This document shows, in pieces, positions 1-11,424 of a stretch of 64,000 nt of DNA. The DNA comes from Pontederia crassipes (Eukaryota > Streptophyta > Magnoliopsida > Commelinales > Pontederiaceae). The notes beneath the pieces were generated by a model. It was given only the letters and a program-made list of their open reading frames with translations. It did not search any database and was not told the DNA's origin. The position numbers and the translations under genes were made by a program. The stretch is from NCBI GenBank assembly GCA_030549335.1, contig CM060198.1, positions 47,395,353-47,459,352 on the forward strand, in the 5' to 3' direction. Within the stretch, counting starts at the first letter, position 1. Every line of letters starts with the position of its first letter.

Positions 1-169
1 ATAGAGAAACCACCAAAAAATAGATCAAGAGTATGGAAGAGATCATCCAAATCTTGTATATCTTCTTTGACATCCACTTTCACAAAATAACCTGTGTATT
101 CATTCTAGGTTACAACTAATAAGCTAGAACTTGGTTACGAGAACACAAAATATAATACAACACAAATAT

Positions 170-310
170 GTTACAACACAAAATAAGTTCCAATATAAAT
201 AGGTTCCAACATAAATAGGTTACAACATAAATAAGTTACAACATAAGTAGGTTCCAACATAAATAAGTTACAACATAAGTAGGTTCCAACATAAATAGAT
301 TCCAACATAT
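170..310. repeat. Short tandem repeat downstream of the FAR1 pseudogene
   Basis: A unit of about 15-16 bases, alternating the cores GGTTCCAACATAA and GTTACAACATAA, is repeated some eight or nine times. It lies just beyond the 3' side of the minus-strand FAR1 pseudogene, so it is probably part of that element's 3' region. No gene is seen in bases 1-475. Confidence 0.7.
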
Positions 311-475
311 TACATCAAAACATCCAACATATTATATAAGTCTTCAGTAACGACCTTCATTCTCAGCAGCTTGTCAAATATAAAGACGAATATTAGACTT
401 TCTAAGAGTAGTAAATGAAGATGGATTAAACTTCTGTTAAATGAAAAGTAAATGAACATGCAATAATGGACACTT

Positions 476-2734
476 TCATTTGTCATGTCCTTTCTTTCCG
501 CATTTCCCGCAACTCTTCTTTCTCGAATCATTCTGTGACATGGAAATTTCCACGCCAGATTTCATCATTGCAATATTCTTAGGCCTGCCTTTAGACTTCA
601 CACAAAGTGGGTCCCATATCGTAAATTGTAAGTCATGCAAGTTTATGGAGTTTGATTCACTAAGTGGCAAGTCAGTAGTGCTAAACTGAGTTGTTTGAAA
701 GTGGCTTGTGCTTGCTCCACTTGCATCTATAAATTCACTCGGCACATGAATTGCACTCATTTTCAAGATGAGATCATCTATAGTTGGCGCCCCGCATTGT
801 AAATGCGTAGGTGAAACGAGACCCATCGTTTGTACTTTCCATAGATTACTTTGCCAAGATAATGCCTGAATGGGTGATATGCTATCACCGGAAGTGGATT
901 GACAAGCATAAATGACATGTGCTTTTGTGTATCTAGCATTTATAGTCCAGCGATGAAGCACATAATCTTCAGACAAGAAATTCACACTTTTCTTTTGCAA
1001 AATACAGAGAACATGACAGCATAAAATTCCTTCTTGTTCAAACTTTTTGCATGAACATTTGGCATAAATATTTTCAGCTTTACTAAATTCCATCACATTT
1101 TTTCCATCATCAATAGCCCTCACAGGAAAAACAGAGTAGTAAGATCTATTTGTGTCATTGTAAATCTTATGCATTGTAAAACTGAAACACTTTGCATATT
1201 CTGTCTGAAACTTACAAAATGAAGCATGTGTGTAGATCTTACCTGCATGTTCCTCCAAAGGACTATTAACAATGTATGCATGTTGCGAGTTCATTGTTTG
1301 AAAGTCTTCTCGTTCTTCACATCGACGATGAGTCTGGACAACTTTTTCATAGTGCTCTACAAAGTGCGAAAGCGAAGTGTGCGCATTGACATAACCATAA
1401 AAAAAAGCATTTATACTTTCTGCCCTCTGAGTGGTTCGCATACCTGCAGTAAAGACGTCTTTATAATATAAAGAAACTCACTATTCACGTTTGTTGTACA
1501 TCACTTCTAACCAATGCCCATCTCTAATATGAAACTTTTCTTTCAAAGAGAGCCATCCCTCTTCAAACTCATATGTATTTGACGATCTATATAGCCACTT
1601 ATTGTACTCCTCCTTAAATGACGACTGTGCATACAAATTTTGTAGATGAGTCATCGCATTTCTAGCAATATGTCAGGTACAAAAGATGTGTTTCGTGTGT
1701 GAGAAAACCTTACGTATAGCATTCCCCATCGCAATGTCCTGATCTGTAATGATACATTGTGGATGTTTTCCAAACATGTATTCAGACCATTGTTCAAACA
1801 ACCATGTAAAAGTCTCCTCTATCTCATATGCAATTAAAGCACATCCAAATAAGCAAGATATCCAATGGTGATTAATTCCTGTGAAATGTGCAAATGACAT
1901 TCTTAAATTATTGGTTCAATATGTTGTATCAAATACAACGACGTCACCAAAAGTCAAATAATTGTCTCTTGACCTACCATCAGCCCAAAAAAAATTCAGA
2001 AGTGTGCCATTTGCATCAACCTCCCAACTATGAAAGAAACCCGGATTAGAATGTACCCTTTTTTGAAAATTATAGATAATTTGCAAGCATTCGACAGAGA
2101 AAGTGCTTTTTCATATGGTTCTCAAATGATCAATACAATTCTGAGTTGTTATAAGAGGTTCTCCAGACATATTAAGGGCTCTGGCAATTTTAGATGGACT
2201 CATACCGAATGCATGTAGATGACCAATAGCTTCTCTAGAAGTTGCGCTGATTTGATTATGTGATCTTAAGAACTTTACCTTAGAAGGAGTTGTCAAGCAT
2301 TGACTGTGCTCTTCTTGAAATCTTTTTACCTCCCATCGTTCATCTTGTCTTAGAACAACATATAGATGAGCATGACAATCATCCCAAACTTCTCTTCTCT
2401 GTGTAAAAGCTTGTGTCTGATCTTGTCTAATTCTCTTGTGCCCTTTTTTAGAACAAACGTACTTTATATTAATTACCTTTCCTGTAATCTTATGCCTATG
2501 TGAAGTTTGTTTTCTCACAGAAAAATCCACTAATTTAGCATACATGTTGTAGTATTTGTAGGCTTCTTCATCTTTGTTAAATAACATTCCAACATAGGGT
2601 TTCGATAACTCATATGCTTTGACAACAAAATTAGCATATTCTTCAGGTTTGTCATGTTCAATATCGTCTTCATTCATCCATTCTTTTGTCAATTCTGCCA
2701 TGTTACTAGCACTATTCTCATCGTCCATGTCCAA
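476..2734 (-). pseudogene. FAR1/MULE-type transposase pseudogene, six in-frame stops
   Basis: A single reading frame of 753 codons encodes a Mutator-like transposase of the FAR1/FHY3 type. In order it shows: an acidic N-terminus; a FAR1 DNA-binding domain (EEAYKYYNMYAK, later CSKKGHKR and the EEHSQC Cys/His end); a MULE transposase core with HHWIS, the ITDQD acidic motif and HIARNAM; the MRTTQRAESINAFF block; a SWIM zinc finger near codon 560 (CSCKKFEQEGILCCH); and a C-terminal CCHC knuckle beginning CGKCGKKGH. Stops lie at 2111, 1916, 1673, 1481, 1478 and 476. There is no frameshift. By comparison with the family I infer several are Arg CGA to TGA or Trp TGG to TGA. The last stop falls inside the CCHC knuckle, whose final Cys follows it. 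A related N-terminal copy lies at 60156 on the + strand. Confidence 0.88.
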
Positions 2735-4088
2735 TTTTACCTAAAAAATATAAATAAATTCTCATTAGAAATTCACAAACATGATAAAATTGATGAAAAT
2801 TTTGCTCACTGTTGCATGATATAATTAAACAAATTGTAACAAAAATGGTTAAACAAACATATTTACACATGAAAATTAACTCATATCATTTAATTAATCT
2901 TCAGATATTTAACTACTTACAAGATGATTAACTACTTGCATGATGAAATAGATTACCTAAATACAACATGATCTGTGATCAACTACTTACAATTGAAGGT
3001 GATTATTACATAATTATAATGTCACTACTTGGAAAGGTGATTATTACATAATTACAAGGTGATCGATTAAAAAGTGTTTAACTAATTACACGGCAACCCG
3101 GTGGCAGGGCGTCGGTGTCATCGATGTCGTGCGATGAAGGGGGGCGGCAGCAGTCAGCGGCGGCGGGGCAGTGCGTGGGCGGTGGCGGGTGCGTGCGTGC
3201 GACGTAGGGCGGCGGCGGGGCCGTGCGTGCGATGAAGGGCGGCGGCAGGGCATGCGTGCGATGAAGGACGGCGGCGTGCGAGCGGGGAGGGCGTCTTCGT
3301 GCGAGTGGGGAGGGCGGCCGGCGACGGATCTGTCGGCAAAGACAGGTTGGCCCGAGATTAAAACCGGTGAAGGAACATACACCAAAGAAGAGCGGATCTG
3401 TCAGAGAGTACCTCGTGGTCGTCGTCGCCGCGGATCTGGTCGGCGACGTGCAAGCGGGGGGGGGGGGGGGGGGTGGCAGCGTGCGAGCGGGGAGGGCGGC
3501 CAACGACAGATCTGTCGGCAAAGACAGGTTGGCTCGAGATTAAAATCGGCAAAGGAACATACACCAAAGAAGAGCGGATCTGTCGGAGAGTACCTCGTGG
3601 TCGTCGTCGCCGCGGATTTGGTCGGCCAGCGGTTGAAGATCTGGTCGAAGAAGAGCGGATCTGGTCGTCGTGGTAGCGGATTTGGTTGGAGGCGGTGGTG
3701 GTGGCGCGGATCTGGTCGTGGAGGCGCGTGGTGGCGCGGATCTGGTCGGCGGCGTGGTGGTGGCGCGGATCTAGTCGGCGGCGGTGGTCGTCGGCGTGGT
3801 GGTGGCGCGTGGTTGCACGGATCATGTCGCTTCGACGGTGGTCGCCGGACGTCGTCGTCGTCGCGCGAGGATTGGAGAAAGAGGGAGAGAGAAAATGAGG
3901 GGAGAAAGGGCGAACATTTCACTGCGCGGATCAATTTATCAACCGGTTCACGAACGGCTGGTTCACGCACGGCCGTTTCACATGGTTTTTGATCTCAAGT
4001 GGCGGTTTTTTAAATCTAAAACGACGCCCGTCCGATCGAGATCGGACGGGCGCCGTAAAATGGGGGGTAAATGGGGGAACCCCCATTT
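2735..4088 (-). mobile_element. 5' region of the FAR1 MULE: intron, GC-rich tract, terminal hairpins
   Basis: Upstream of the transposase ATG is an AT-rich stretch (2735-3085), probably an intron in the leader because a TTTTTTAG acceptor precedes the ATG. Next comes a very GC-rich tract (3085-3860) with degenerate GCGGCGGGGC repeats, then a CT-rich leader (3860-3900 on the minus strand) and two palindromes at 4026-4051 and 4069-4088. Within the tract, a block starting at 3327 is repeated at 3509 (period 182). The same order of parts recurs on the + strand at 58667-60155. Long frames in this tract on both strands are composition artefacts. Confidence 0.7.
4026..4088. repeat. Terminal double hairpin of the MULE
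   Basis: The inner palindrome, GCCCGTCCGATC-GA-GATCGGACGGGC, occupies 4026-4051 with perfect 12-nt arms. The outer one, AAATGGGGG-AA-CCCCCATTT, occupies 4069-4088. The sequence beyond about 4090 matches 49075 onward, where no MULE is present, so the element end is near 4088. Confidence 0.75.
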
Positions 4089-4097
4089 TTTCCTTTC

Positions 4098-4940
4098 TTT
4101 TTATCATTCCTTATTTTGCCATTGCATGAGTTATTATTATGCATTTAAGTCGTTAACTCTCAAGTAAAACAGGAAAAATTACATGTTACTCAATAAACTT
4201 TATTTACTATTCAATATAATATATTAACATTAACTTCATCTTTATACAAGGAATAAGTTTTACGATCTTATGTATAAACAGAGAATTCTTTGTGTGTCTA
4301 CAATGACGCGATTATAAACTTTGTGGGTTATAGTCTGTTGCTAGAACTGAATAGTACTCCTAATTATGTGATTTGGTTGTATGCATGCGACGTGATTAGA
4401 GATTTTTTTAACTGATTATATTATTTATATTTTATGCTAAACATTATTTTCTATTGTATTTGTTTAATATTTCGTTATCAAAATGAGAATATGTGATTAC
4501 CAAGGAGATATGCATTATTGAGTACATAATATTTTTATAAATATTATTTAAATAATTTCAGATTATTGAAAATTTACTTCTTAATAAGACGTAAAAATTT
4601 TGTGCAGAATCGTAATTTTAATTTCATATTCAAATTTATTTCATGAAAAGTTCGTTCTAGTCTATATATCTAATAAGAATCATACATTAATTAATCCAAA
4701 TCTATATTTTTAATTATTATTTAGTATGTGACCCTGCTGTCAATAAATTTTCTTACTCCGGCATTGCATTATCTCACCCCTTCTATTGTTGATTAATCCT
4801 CATATTCTAACTCTATTAATTAATTAATTATATTTTTTCAGTAATTAATTAATAAGAATAAACAGTCAATTACATATTTATTTATTTCTTTAATAACTAA
4901 ACCCACATGTGTAAATCAACAAAGTCACCTTACAAAATCC
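4098..4940. repeat. Array flank block, copy 1 (matches 49075-49760)
   Basis: This AT-rich block has no gene. It aligns over most of its length with 49075-49760; for example both share TATCATTCCTTATTTTGCC followed by the same order of short motifs. It lies upstream of receptor-like gene A1, and its last part (around 4910-4980) also resembles 31020-31080 upstream of gene A3. I read it as a flank of the tandem receptor-gene unit. Confidence 0.7.
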
Positions 4941-4984
4941 AAAAAAAACCTTACAAAATCCCAAGTTTATGACAATCTTATTAA

Positions 4985-5215
4985 CATATTTAGTGCGGGT
5001 AAATTGCACCAAATGCTCTCCAACTTTGACGTTTTTCTCAGCGGTACCCTCCAATTATACTTTGTAACATGAATGGCCTTCATATTTGAACTCTTTTCAG
5101 CAACCATCTCCTTGTTGCCCATCGACATGGCATCCACGCAGTCAATTTCTCTCTCCTCCACACAAAAAGCAATATAACATGGCATTTCTTTCTCTTTACG
5201 TGACATGATTAAATA
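4985..5215. mobile_element. Putative MULE-like terminal sequence
   Basis: The stretch from about 4993, containing AAATGCTCTCCAACTTTG and later TTTGTAACATGAATGGCC, looks like a long terminal repeat region. A diverged, reverse-oriented match lies at about 63680-63765. No coding capacity is seen. The partner end of this copy was not found. Confidence 0.35.
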
Positions 5216-5216
5216 A

Positions 5217-6318
5217 TAATATAATAAGTAAAAATGAGAGAAGGGCACCACCCCTCCCCTCAACATCGGCATCCCCCCTTTGCCTGCGCACCGGCGATGC
5301 CCCCCACCCTATGCCTGCGTACTGACGACGCGTGTAGAGGAGGGGGGGGGGGGAGGGGGCGTCACCCCTCTCTGCCAGCTTCGGCGCGAGCTCGTCGGAG
5401 CCCACATAGGGTGCGATGCTCCCCTCTAGCTCCGATGAGCTCTCATCGGCCGCCTCCAATCGCAAAAGGCCCATTCGGCCTCGCAGCGGCCGGTGAGAGC
5501 CACTGCAAGTCGTGGGAGAACCGCTGGCGGCCGACGGATCCGCTGGGCGTTTGAGCCAGGGTTTAGAGGGGGAGGATGGAAGCAGAAGATGGCAAGGCAT
5601 GGGCGTACACCACGTACCTTCGAGTGACTCGCCAGAGCGTTCGAGGGGGTTCGTTGGAGTTAGGATCGTCGGATCGATCGTCATTTGAAGGGGGACTGTC
5701 GGACATCGTTTGCAATGGCATCGGAAAGCGGTGTGAGCGGCAGTAGTTGGCCGGAGCATGAGCGATGAGGTCGAAGTGTGAGCGACGAGGCAAATGGTCA
5801 TCGACGGAGTCGAGTGATCAAGGGGAAGAAGGGAAGAAATGACTAGAAGGAGAGGGGGTCGGATTATTTATAAGCGGACCTCCAGTGGATGTTCCGATAG
5901 TTACAACAGTCAGTAAATTTAAAATATATTTTCCAACAGCTCTTTCTTCACAATATTTTATTATTTCTTTTGTCTTTCGACAGCTTCAATCGTAGGAAAC
6001 ATTTTCAACGGCTATAGTCGTAGAAAGTTCCTACGGCTAAAATCGTGGGAACATTAATATGTATTTTTTATTATTAAATATATAAATAGAATTATTCAAG
6101 TCGAATGTGAAAAAATAAATTAGATTTTCGATGGCTTAAGTCGTAGGAAATGTGCGACGGTGACAAAACCATCGGTACTTGCGAGGGTTTTAATTGCGGA
6201 AAATGTTTCCATCTTAAGTTTCGAAAGATAACAAGAACCGTCGGAAAATACGCGGGAACTTGGAGGGATAGCCGGCCGTCGGAAAGTCCCGTCGCAAAAA
6301 CCCACTTTTCTTGTAGTG
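5217..6318 (-). mobile_element. CACTA-type transposon 5' end (truncated)
   Basis: The terminal inverted repeat TTTTCTTGTAGTG (complement CACTACAAGAAAA) lies at 6306-6318. It is followed leftward by subterminal repeats of the type CGACGG/TCGTAGGAAA (about 5930-6300), then a TATAAATA sequence near 5866 on the minus strand, and a GC-rich putative first exon (an open frame of 201 codons, 5196-5801). TIR, subterminal repeats, promoter and exon follow the usual 5' order of plant CACTA elements. The other end is missing. The GC-rich frame matches nothing I recognise and may not be coding. Confidence 0.6.
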
Positions 6319-6563
6319 GCAAGAGGAGAAAGATATTTTCTTAATCAATTCATAAACATGTAGTTCAAAAGAAAATTTATTTAGATGAATCTTAAAAAGC
6401 AATTAGAATAACTGCACAATCTTGTTTATGTATTCAAATTTGAAAAACTCAAAGAGTGCTAGAAGTAGGAATGGTGCAAAATATCAAGATAAATTTTCAA
6501 GGAACTAAATAAAGAAAACGAGGATGTAAACGGGTTATAACCAAGGATATCCAAGGATTAAAA

Positions 6564-6564
<1 letters not shown>

Positions 6565-6614
<50 letters not shown>

Positions 6615-6632
6615 GTTGTTGTTGTTGTTGTT
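6565..6632. repeat. (TTA)n/(TTG)n microsatellite
   Basis: A run of ATT/TTA triplets passes into a short TTG run, in the flank upstream of gene A1. Confidence 0.95.
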
Positions 6633-6649
6633 ATTTTTGGTATATTTTG

Positions 6650-6988
6650 CATAGCAAGATTCCATCAAAATCAAATGTTGATTACTTCTAATTAACTTTT
6701 AGGTCTTATTCACATATTTACTCCTATTGTTGGAATCCAGCAACTACATCTTTTACTTTTCTGTTACACCAGCAGCGATATCTTCCGGCTTGAAGTCAGG
6801 ATATCCAACATTTGAGGGTCATGCAGATCTCCATATCAAGTAACGTAGCAAAAGTGGCAACAAGTTTAGAATGACGAGTGCACACATTATTATGACCTTC
6901 CAATAATACTATTTAGGCACCCGTTCGTTCTTGTATATCTTTAAGAAAAACCTCGTTTTCTTATTACACCTTCAAACTGCGAGATCCG
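6650..6988 (+). promoter_or_regulatory. Upstream region of gene A1, conserved with gene A3
   Basis: The region aligns with 32205-32580 upstream of A3: both have TCCATCAAAATCAA, CTATTGTTGGA and TCCAACATTTGAGG in the same order and end in the same leader. A CCAAT with TATTTAGG near 6900-6918 is a possible core promoter, but this is weak. Conservation between paralogs shows that the promoter was duplicated with the gene. Confidence 0.5.
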
Positions 6989-8092
6989 ATGACGCTTCTC
7001 CTCGTCATCGTTGCGGTGGTTGCTGCTGCGATGGCCGTGACCTTTGATTTTGGAGAAGCTTTCGGCGTTGCCTCGCCTCTGGCCATCGTAGTCCCGGCTA
7101 AGGGCGGCGGCGCCCCTGTCGCCATTGCATGCGGCATGCTCGGCATTGATATACCTAGAAGCATCCAATGCTCACCTATTTCAGCCTTGGGCTACGCTGG
7201 GAAGGCATTCGACATATACCCAAATGTCACCTTCGTCTCCGTATCGAGCGGGCGCGACACCATGTGTGGACTTCAGTCCGGCGGCACTAGTTTTTTCTGT
7301 TGGAAACACGCCCGTAATAGTAATAGTTCGGGCATCACGAGCCACATTTTGCTGAACGCTTATCAGACTCACGTCGTCGCTCTTGGGGATCTCGCTGTCG
7401 GCGAGGATCAGGTCAGCGCCGCCGACAAGGATGGCACGTTTATCGGGTGGTGGAACAGCGACCCCAGCTACCCGTGGAGTATCCCCGGCCGTTTTCGCTC
7501 CCTCACCTCCGGGAGAGGCTTCTTCTGTGCCATCAACGATGAAGACAAGGTCGTTTGCTGGGGCTCCAAGGCGCAAAATATCTACCCGGCTTTCGAGGAC
7601 GAGGAGATGTCCGCCATCGTCTCCGGCGAGTACCACGCCTGTGGAATCACGAAAAAAGGTCGTGTCATCTGCGGTGGGAACAATGATCATGGGCAGTGCA
7701 GCCCTCCGGAGTCCTCCGACCCATTCGAGTTCATCAGCCTCGCTCTGGGTTCCACCCACACCTGCGCCGTCCGGTCAAAGAAGCAGAACAACGACGTGGT
7801 GTGCTGGGGAGCCGGAGTCGGCGTGTACTCTCCGACGGGCACCGACGCGCCATTCTTGTCTGTGGCGGCCAATGGAAACCTCACTTGTGGAGTGAGGCTG
7901 GAAAGCTTGAAGGTCTTTTGCTGGTGGACGAGCCGGCGGGGCGTTCCAGCAAAAGTTTTCCAGCTGCCTCTCAGTCGACAAGTCGTCTATGGAATTTGCG
8001 TTCCCGAAAGTTCTTGCGGCCCTTGCGACTACTACACGGGGTCCGGGGTCTATTGTGCTGATAAGAATGTCATATGCAGACCGTGTCCTTAG
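6989..8092 (+). CDS. Receptor-like gene A1: secreted CRINKLY4/CCR-type ectodomain without kinase
   Basis: This intron-less 367-residue protein has a signal peptide (about residues 1-24, a run of Leu/Val/Ala) and an RCC1-like ectodomain with repeated Cys-Trp and Cys-Gly motifs (FFCWKHAR, VVCWGSKAQ, HACGITKKGRVICGGN, HTCAVRS, VVCWGAG, VFCWW). It ends in a Cys-rich tail at 335-367 (GICVPESSC...CADKNVICRPC), like the TNFR-like segment of CRINKLY4-related kinases (CR4/CCR). In that family a membrane segment and Ser/Thr kinase follow. Here the frame stops at once, so a secreted protein is predicted. The chosen ATG starts the signal peptide and matches the inner ATG of A3. NVT, NSS and NLT are possible glycosylation sites. 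The frame is clean. Function is unknown; a ligand-binding or decoy role is inference. Confidence 0.85.
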   Translation: MTLLLVIVAVVAAAMAVTFDFGEAFGVASPLAIVVPAKGGGAPVAIACGMLGIDIPRSIQCSPISALGYAGKAFDIYPNVTFVSVSSGRDTMCGLQSGGTSFFCWKHARNSNSSGITSHILLNAYQTHVVALGDLAVGEDQVSAADKDGTFIGWWNSDPSYPWSIPGRFRSLTSGRGFFCAINDEDKVVCWGSKAQNIYPAFEDEEMSAIVSGEYHACGITKKGRVICGGNNDHGQCSPPESSDPFEFISLALGSTHTCAVRSKKQNNDVVCWGAGVGVYSPTGTDAPFLSVAANGNLTCGVRLESLKVFCWWTSRRGVPAKVFQLPLSRQVVYGICVPESSCGPCDYYTGSGVYCADKNVICRPCP

Positions 8093-8414
8093 TAAAATTA
8101 AACCCAATCTTTGGCACTTCTCCATCCTGATCAGAATCTCTTGCAATCCAATAATATTTCATTTTTGAGTCGACTATGCAAAAACTAAAAAGATGCATGT
8201 GCATAAGGGAGGGAGAGCAAGAGGCGGAACAATGGCAAACTGCAAACAAGCAAAGAAAACGACTATATTTTATCGCGTAAGATGGAGTAAAAGCAATCAT
8301 GACATCAATTAATGTTATTTCTAATATTCCTTGAGTAAAATGATTGTATTTATTTTTTAAAAAATAACGCATCTTTGTCATTCATTTTAATTAATTTTAT
8401 TGAATTAAGAAGAT

Positions 8415-8512
8415 CTTCCTTCTAAGTTTGTTTAAGCTCCAACATCAATCAGACAATGACTCTATCTGTTGTGATCTTCTTGAGACGCTTGTTATCGGAA
8501 TTTCCGAGGACA
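8415..8512 (+). pseudogene. 5' relic of a B-type receptor-like gene
   Basis: The leader CAATCAGACAATGAC and about 18 codons (ATG at 8456, MTLSVVIFLRRLL) match the start of gene B2 (23577, MTQPVVTLLTVVV), including its 5' leader. At about 8510 the match jumps to the 3' flank of B2 (24957 onward, CATTCACCTCAATAGATTACAC). The body of the gene has therefore been lost by one deletion of over 1 kb. The remnant is noncoding. Confidence 0.8.
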
Positions 8513-9091
8513 TTCACCTCAATAGATTACACAGCCTCAATCACATTTCTGTTTTTCCTTTCTTTTTTCTACGGCTACAATAATGATCCAACTTTTATAA
8601 CATCCATAGTAATTAAGTAGCTTTAAAAGGAACACATCCTTATTTTCAGGAGTGAATATCTTGTCATTTTTTTCACTATTCAGGCTATGTGATTTCGAAG
8701 TATGGATAATTAGTTAGTTTGTTATAATTATTTTCACAGGTTGTTATTGATCCACGTATGACAATTTTGAATAATGACATACCATGAAGTTAATGAGCCT
8801 ACGAAAATAGTTCAAAAGAGTTTATCAAAACTTAAAATTGTTTGTTGATAAGTATATTTCAAAATCATAAGTTCTTAATTCGTATGCAAAGCTTGTCAGC
8901 TCACAAGAGGTTCAAACCAAATTATATTTACTACTGGTGATAACTATATATATTTCACCAAAAGCAATTTGAAGGTGATACTTGCACCATTCCATAAATA
9001 CTCTCTCTCACACACACATATACACACAGGGGAACAGGGTTTATCGTAAATATACATGAGTACTATTTACCGAAAAGAACAAGATAAATAA
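8505..9091. repeat. Array flank block downstream of B genes, copy 1
   Basis: This AT-rich block aligns with 24957-25658 and, with insertions, with 34110-38446. Shared strings include TTCAAAAGAGTTTATCAAAA and TATTTACTACTGGTGATAAC. It holds no gene. It ends exactly where a CACTA terminus begins. Confidence 0.8.
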
Positions 9092-9128
9092 CACTACAAG
9101 AAAACTCTTGATTGGCAACATGGTTTAT

Positions 9129-11382
9129 TGTAATGCCCCGAAATTTGATCCCACCACGTGGCGAGATCTCCTTTCGGTCGTTACTTTCTTTGGTCTTTCT
9201 TGACTCTTTTATTGACTCAAATGGTCAAGAAGAGTGACACGTAAGCGGAAGACTTAAATAATAAAATATTACATAATAATATAAAGAAATGTGGAAGCTA
9301 AATAAACAAAGGGTACATCAATGTCTCACATAGGCATATAAATGTCCATGCCATAATACAACACTATATGTTTCATCCAAATGAAAATACAACTCGATAT
9401 GCTGAAAGATAAAGACTCCATCTAGACCATACGATAATCATGTGCACACGCCACTAAGCTGTAGTAGTCGCACACACATCAACACGGCACGCATCCATAT
9501 CAAGTACCTGTGGGGATCACACAGGGGAGCAAGCTCAACCGTTAGCATAAAGCTAAGTGTGAATCCGTATAAATCATAAATTAGTTCCATCAAAATAAGC
9601 ATGAGGTAAGCCTGGAAATCAAGTATAAGAGTGAATCGTAATAGAGGAGTCGATAGGATTATCATAGTTCATTCTTTTTCATTTTCTTTCTTTTTCATAT
9701 TCAGTCTCATGTTCATTGTTCATATTCACGTTCATAAGGATAAAGTCATTCCATTCATCTTTTGTCATTCATGTTCATATTTTTGAAGAGCTTTTCTTCT
9801 TTTAGGGAATATCATTGCAGGCACACAAGTTTGCATCTATTTAGACCATGGTGGGCCAGTGGGGGATCAGTGCCACGGTGAGTGCCCCGTCGGGCAAGAT
9901 GACCTCGCGTAAAGCGGAAACATCCGTAGGGGAGAAACTCCCATCTAGATAGGCAATCGATAACTCTCCTTCTTATTATTTCATGGACCTATCTTTTGAT
10001 CACTTGGATCAATCAAGACCGTAGGGAGCAAAGACAGCTCCAATTCATCATAAGTTACTATTAAGGGAAAGGATAATCATATGGCCAAAGATTTATCAAA
10101 TCATAGTTGTTATTAAAAATTATGTTTATTCTCTGGCCAAGATTCGGACGGCCGAAAGTTAATTCGTTTGATGGATACTAATTTCAGAATGAGAATTTTG
10201 ATTTAGATAATGTCAAGATGGTACGCATGTGGTAAAATGGATAACAATAATATTGTGATTAAATCATATATATATATATATATAAAGGCAAATACATTTG
10301 CACCTCCTTGCGACATCTACACATATCTTTAAACAGCACCGATTTAAATCTATTTCCACCTCCTTACGACATCTACATGTATCTGTGTACAGCACGGATT
10401 TCACGTCCTTATTCACCATGTGGGAATATATTAAGCGACCAAGCACAAAGGAACAAAAAGAGATAACTATAATTATCTAGAGATTTGGAACAAACAGAGA
10501 CAATTATAATTACATAAAGCATTTGTAACCTGCATATAATTTATAAATCACGTGCAAGAGGACAGCATTAGGATCTCTCATTCATTCGCCAACAGAAACT
10601 TGCAGACATAACATAATAGCAAAAATGGTCAACCTATCATAGTAATTCATCACTTTAGCACTAACTGGATTTCCTATAACCAAAGCACGATACAACCGTA
10701 TAACATCAAAGATATTAAATTCTGAGCAGCATGATATATGGGAAGTGTAGTCAAATCTTCTTATGCAATCACAATATCTGTAATAATTCATGTTAATCTA
10801 ATTTATTTGGTGTTTTGTGATGCGGCAAAAAAAAAAAGAATTATTCATTGTATGAATAAGACATCACACGATTCAGTAGATTTAAATTATTTGATAGTAG
10901 ATCATCACAAAGACAAGTTCTATCGGTTCTGTGATGCCGTCAAAAAAATTTATTTAAATCTTCGAGATATGCAAAAATATTATGGAAATATCCTATGATT
11001 CAGATCCCGAAATCACACCTTCTTATCTGTCGTCGGTTTGTCGTTTCATTGGAGCGAGTCCTACTCTTGTCCTCCTCCTCGTCCTGCATCACATACACCC
11101 GAAGAACCTGTCGGAGTTCTTTCTATGTCTTCTGGCCGAACATGAACAGGACAGTAGCAGAGAGAGGAATGAGAAAGGAAATTAGAAAAAGTGAGAGGGG
11201 TTAAATGGTTTTTATGGCCATAAATTTGTGGATTCAAAATCTCGGATTTCATGGAGGAAAAAGGGGGTACAAATCTGAGGTGTTAATTGGGTAGTGTTAA
11301 TTGGGTGTAATGGTGCATTAATACAAGGATTTGATTTGGTTTTTATTTATTATATTATTTTTTTTGAATGCGGTACGTTACA
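9129..11382 (-). repeat. LTR (3' LTR of the minus-strand element)
   Basis: This 2254-base LTR aligns end to end with 15485-17705. Small frames inside it and its twin (for example near 9438, 10298 and 10738) are not genes. A (TA)n run near 10265 differs in length between the two copies. Confidence 0.93.
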
Positions 11383-11402
11383 ATATAATACCCATAGAAA
11401 AA

Positions 11403-11420
11403 GGATTCGTCCCCGAATCC
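11403..11420. other. Conserved hairpin after the integrase of the Tekay-like element
   Basis: GGATTCG-TCCC-CGAATCC forms a 7-bp stem with a 4-base loop, 20 bases inside the 3' LTR. On the minus strand it reads GATTCGGGGACGAATC; a GAGGACGAA-like signal at this spot is common in plant Ty3 elements. A clear polypurine tract is not preserved next to the LTR. Confidence 0.6.
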
Positions 11421-11424
11421 TGTA

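Noticed and set aside
170..310. CRISPR-like regular repeats
   Set aside because: Units are contiguous and degenerate without spacers, and this is a plant nuclear sequence.
3078..3992. Several long frames on both strands in the GC-rich tract (up to 273 codons)
   Set aside because: They come from low-complexity GC repeats, overlap each other on both strands and show Arg/Gly or Pro/Ala/His runs without any domain.
7181..7759. Antisense frame of 192 codons within gene A1 (similar ones in B2 and A3)
   Set aside because: Shadow of the GC-rich coding frame; the sense strand has signal peptide and repeat motifs.
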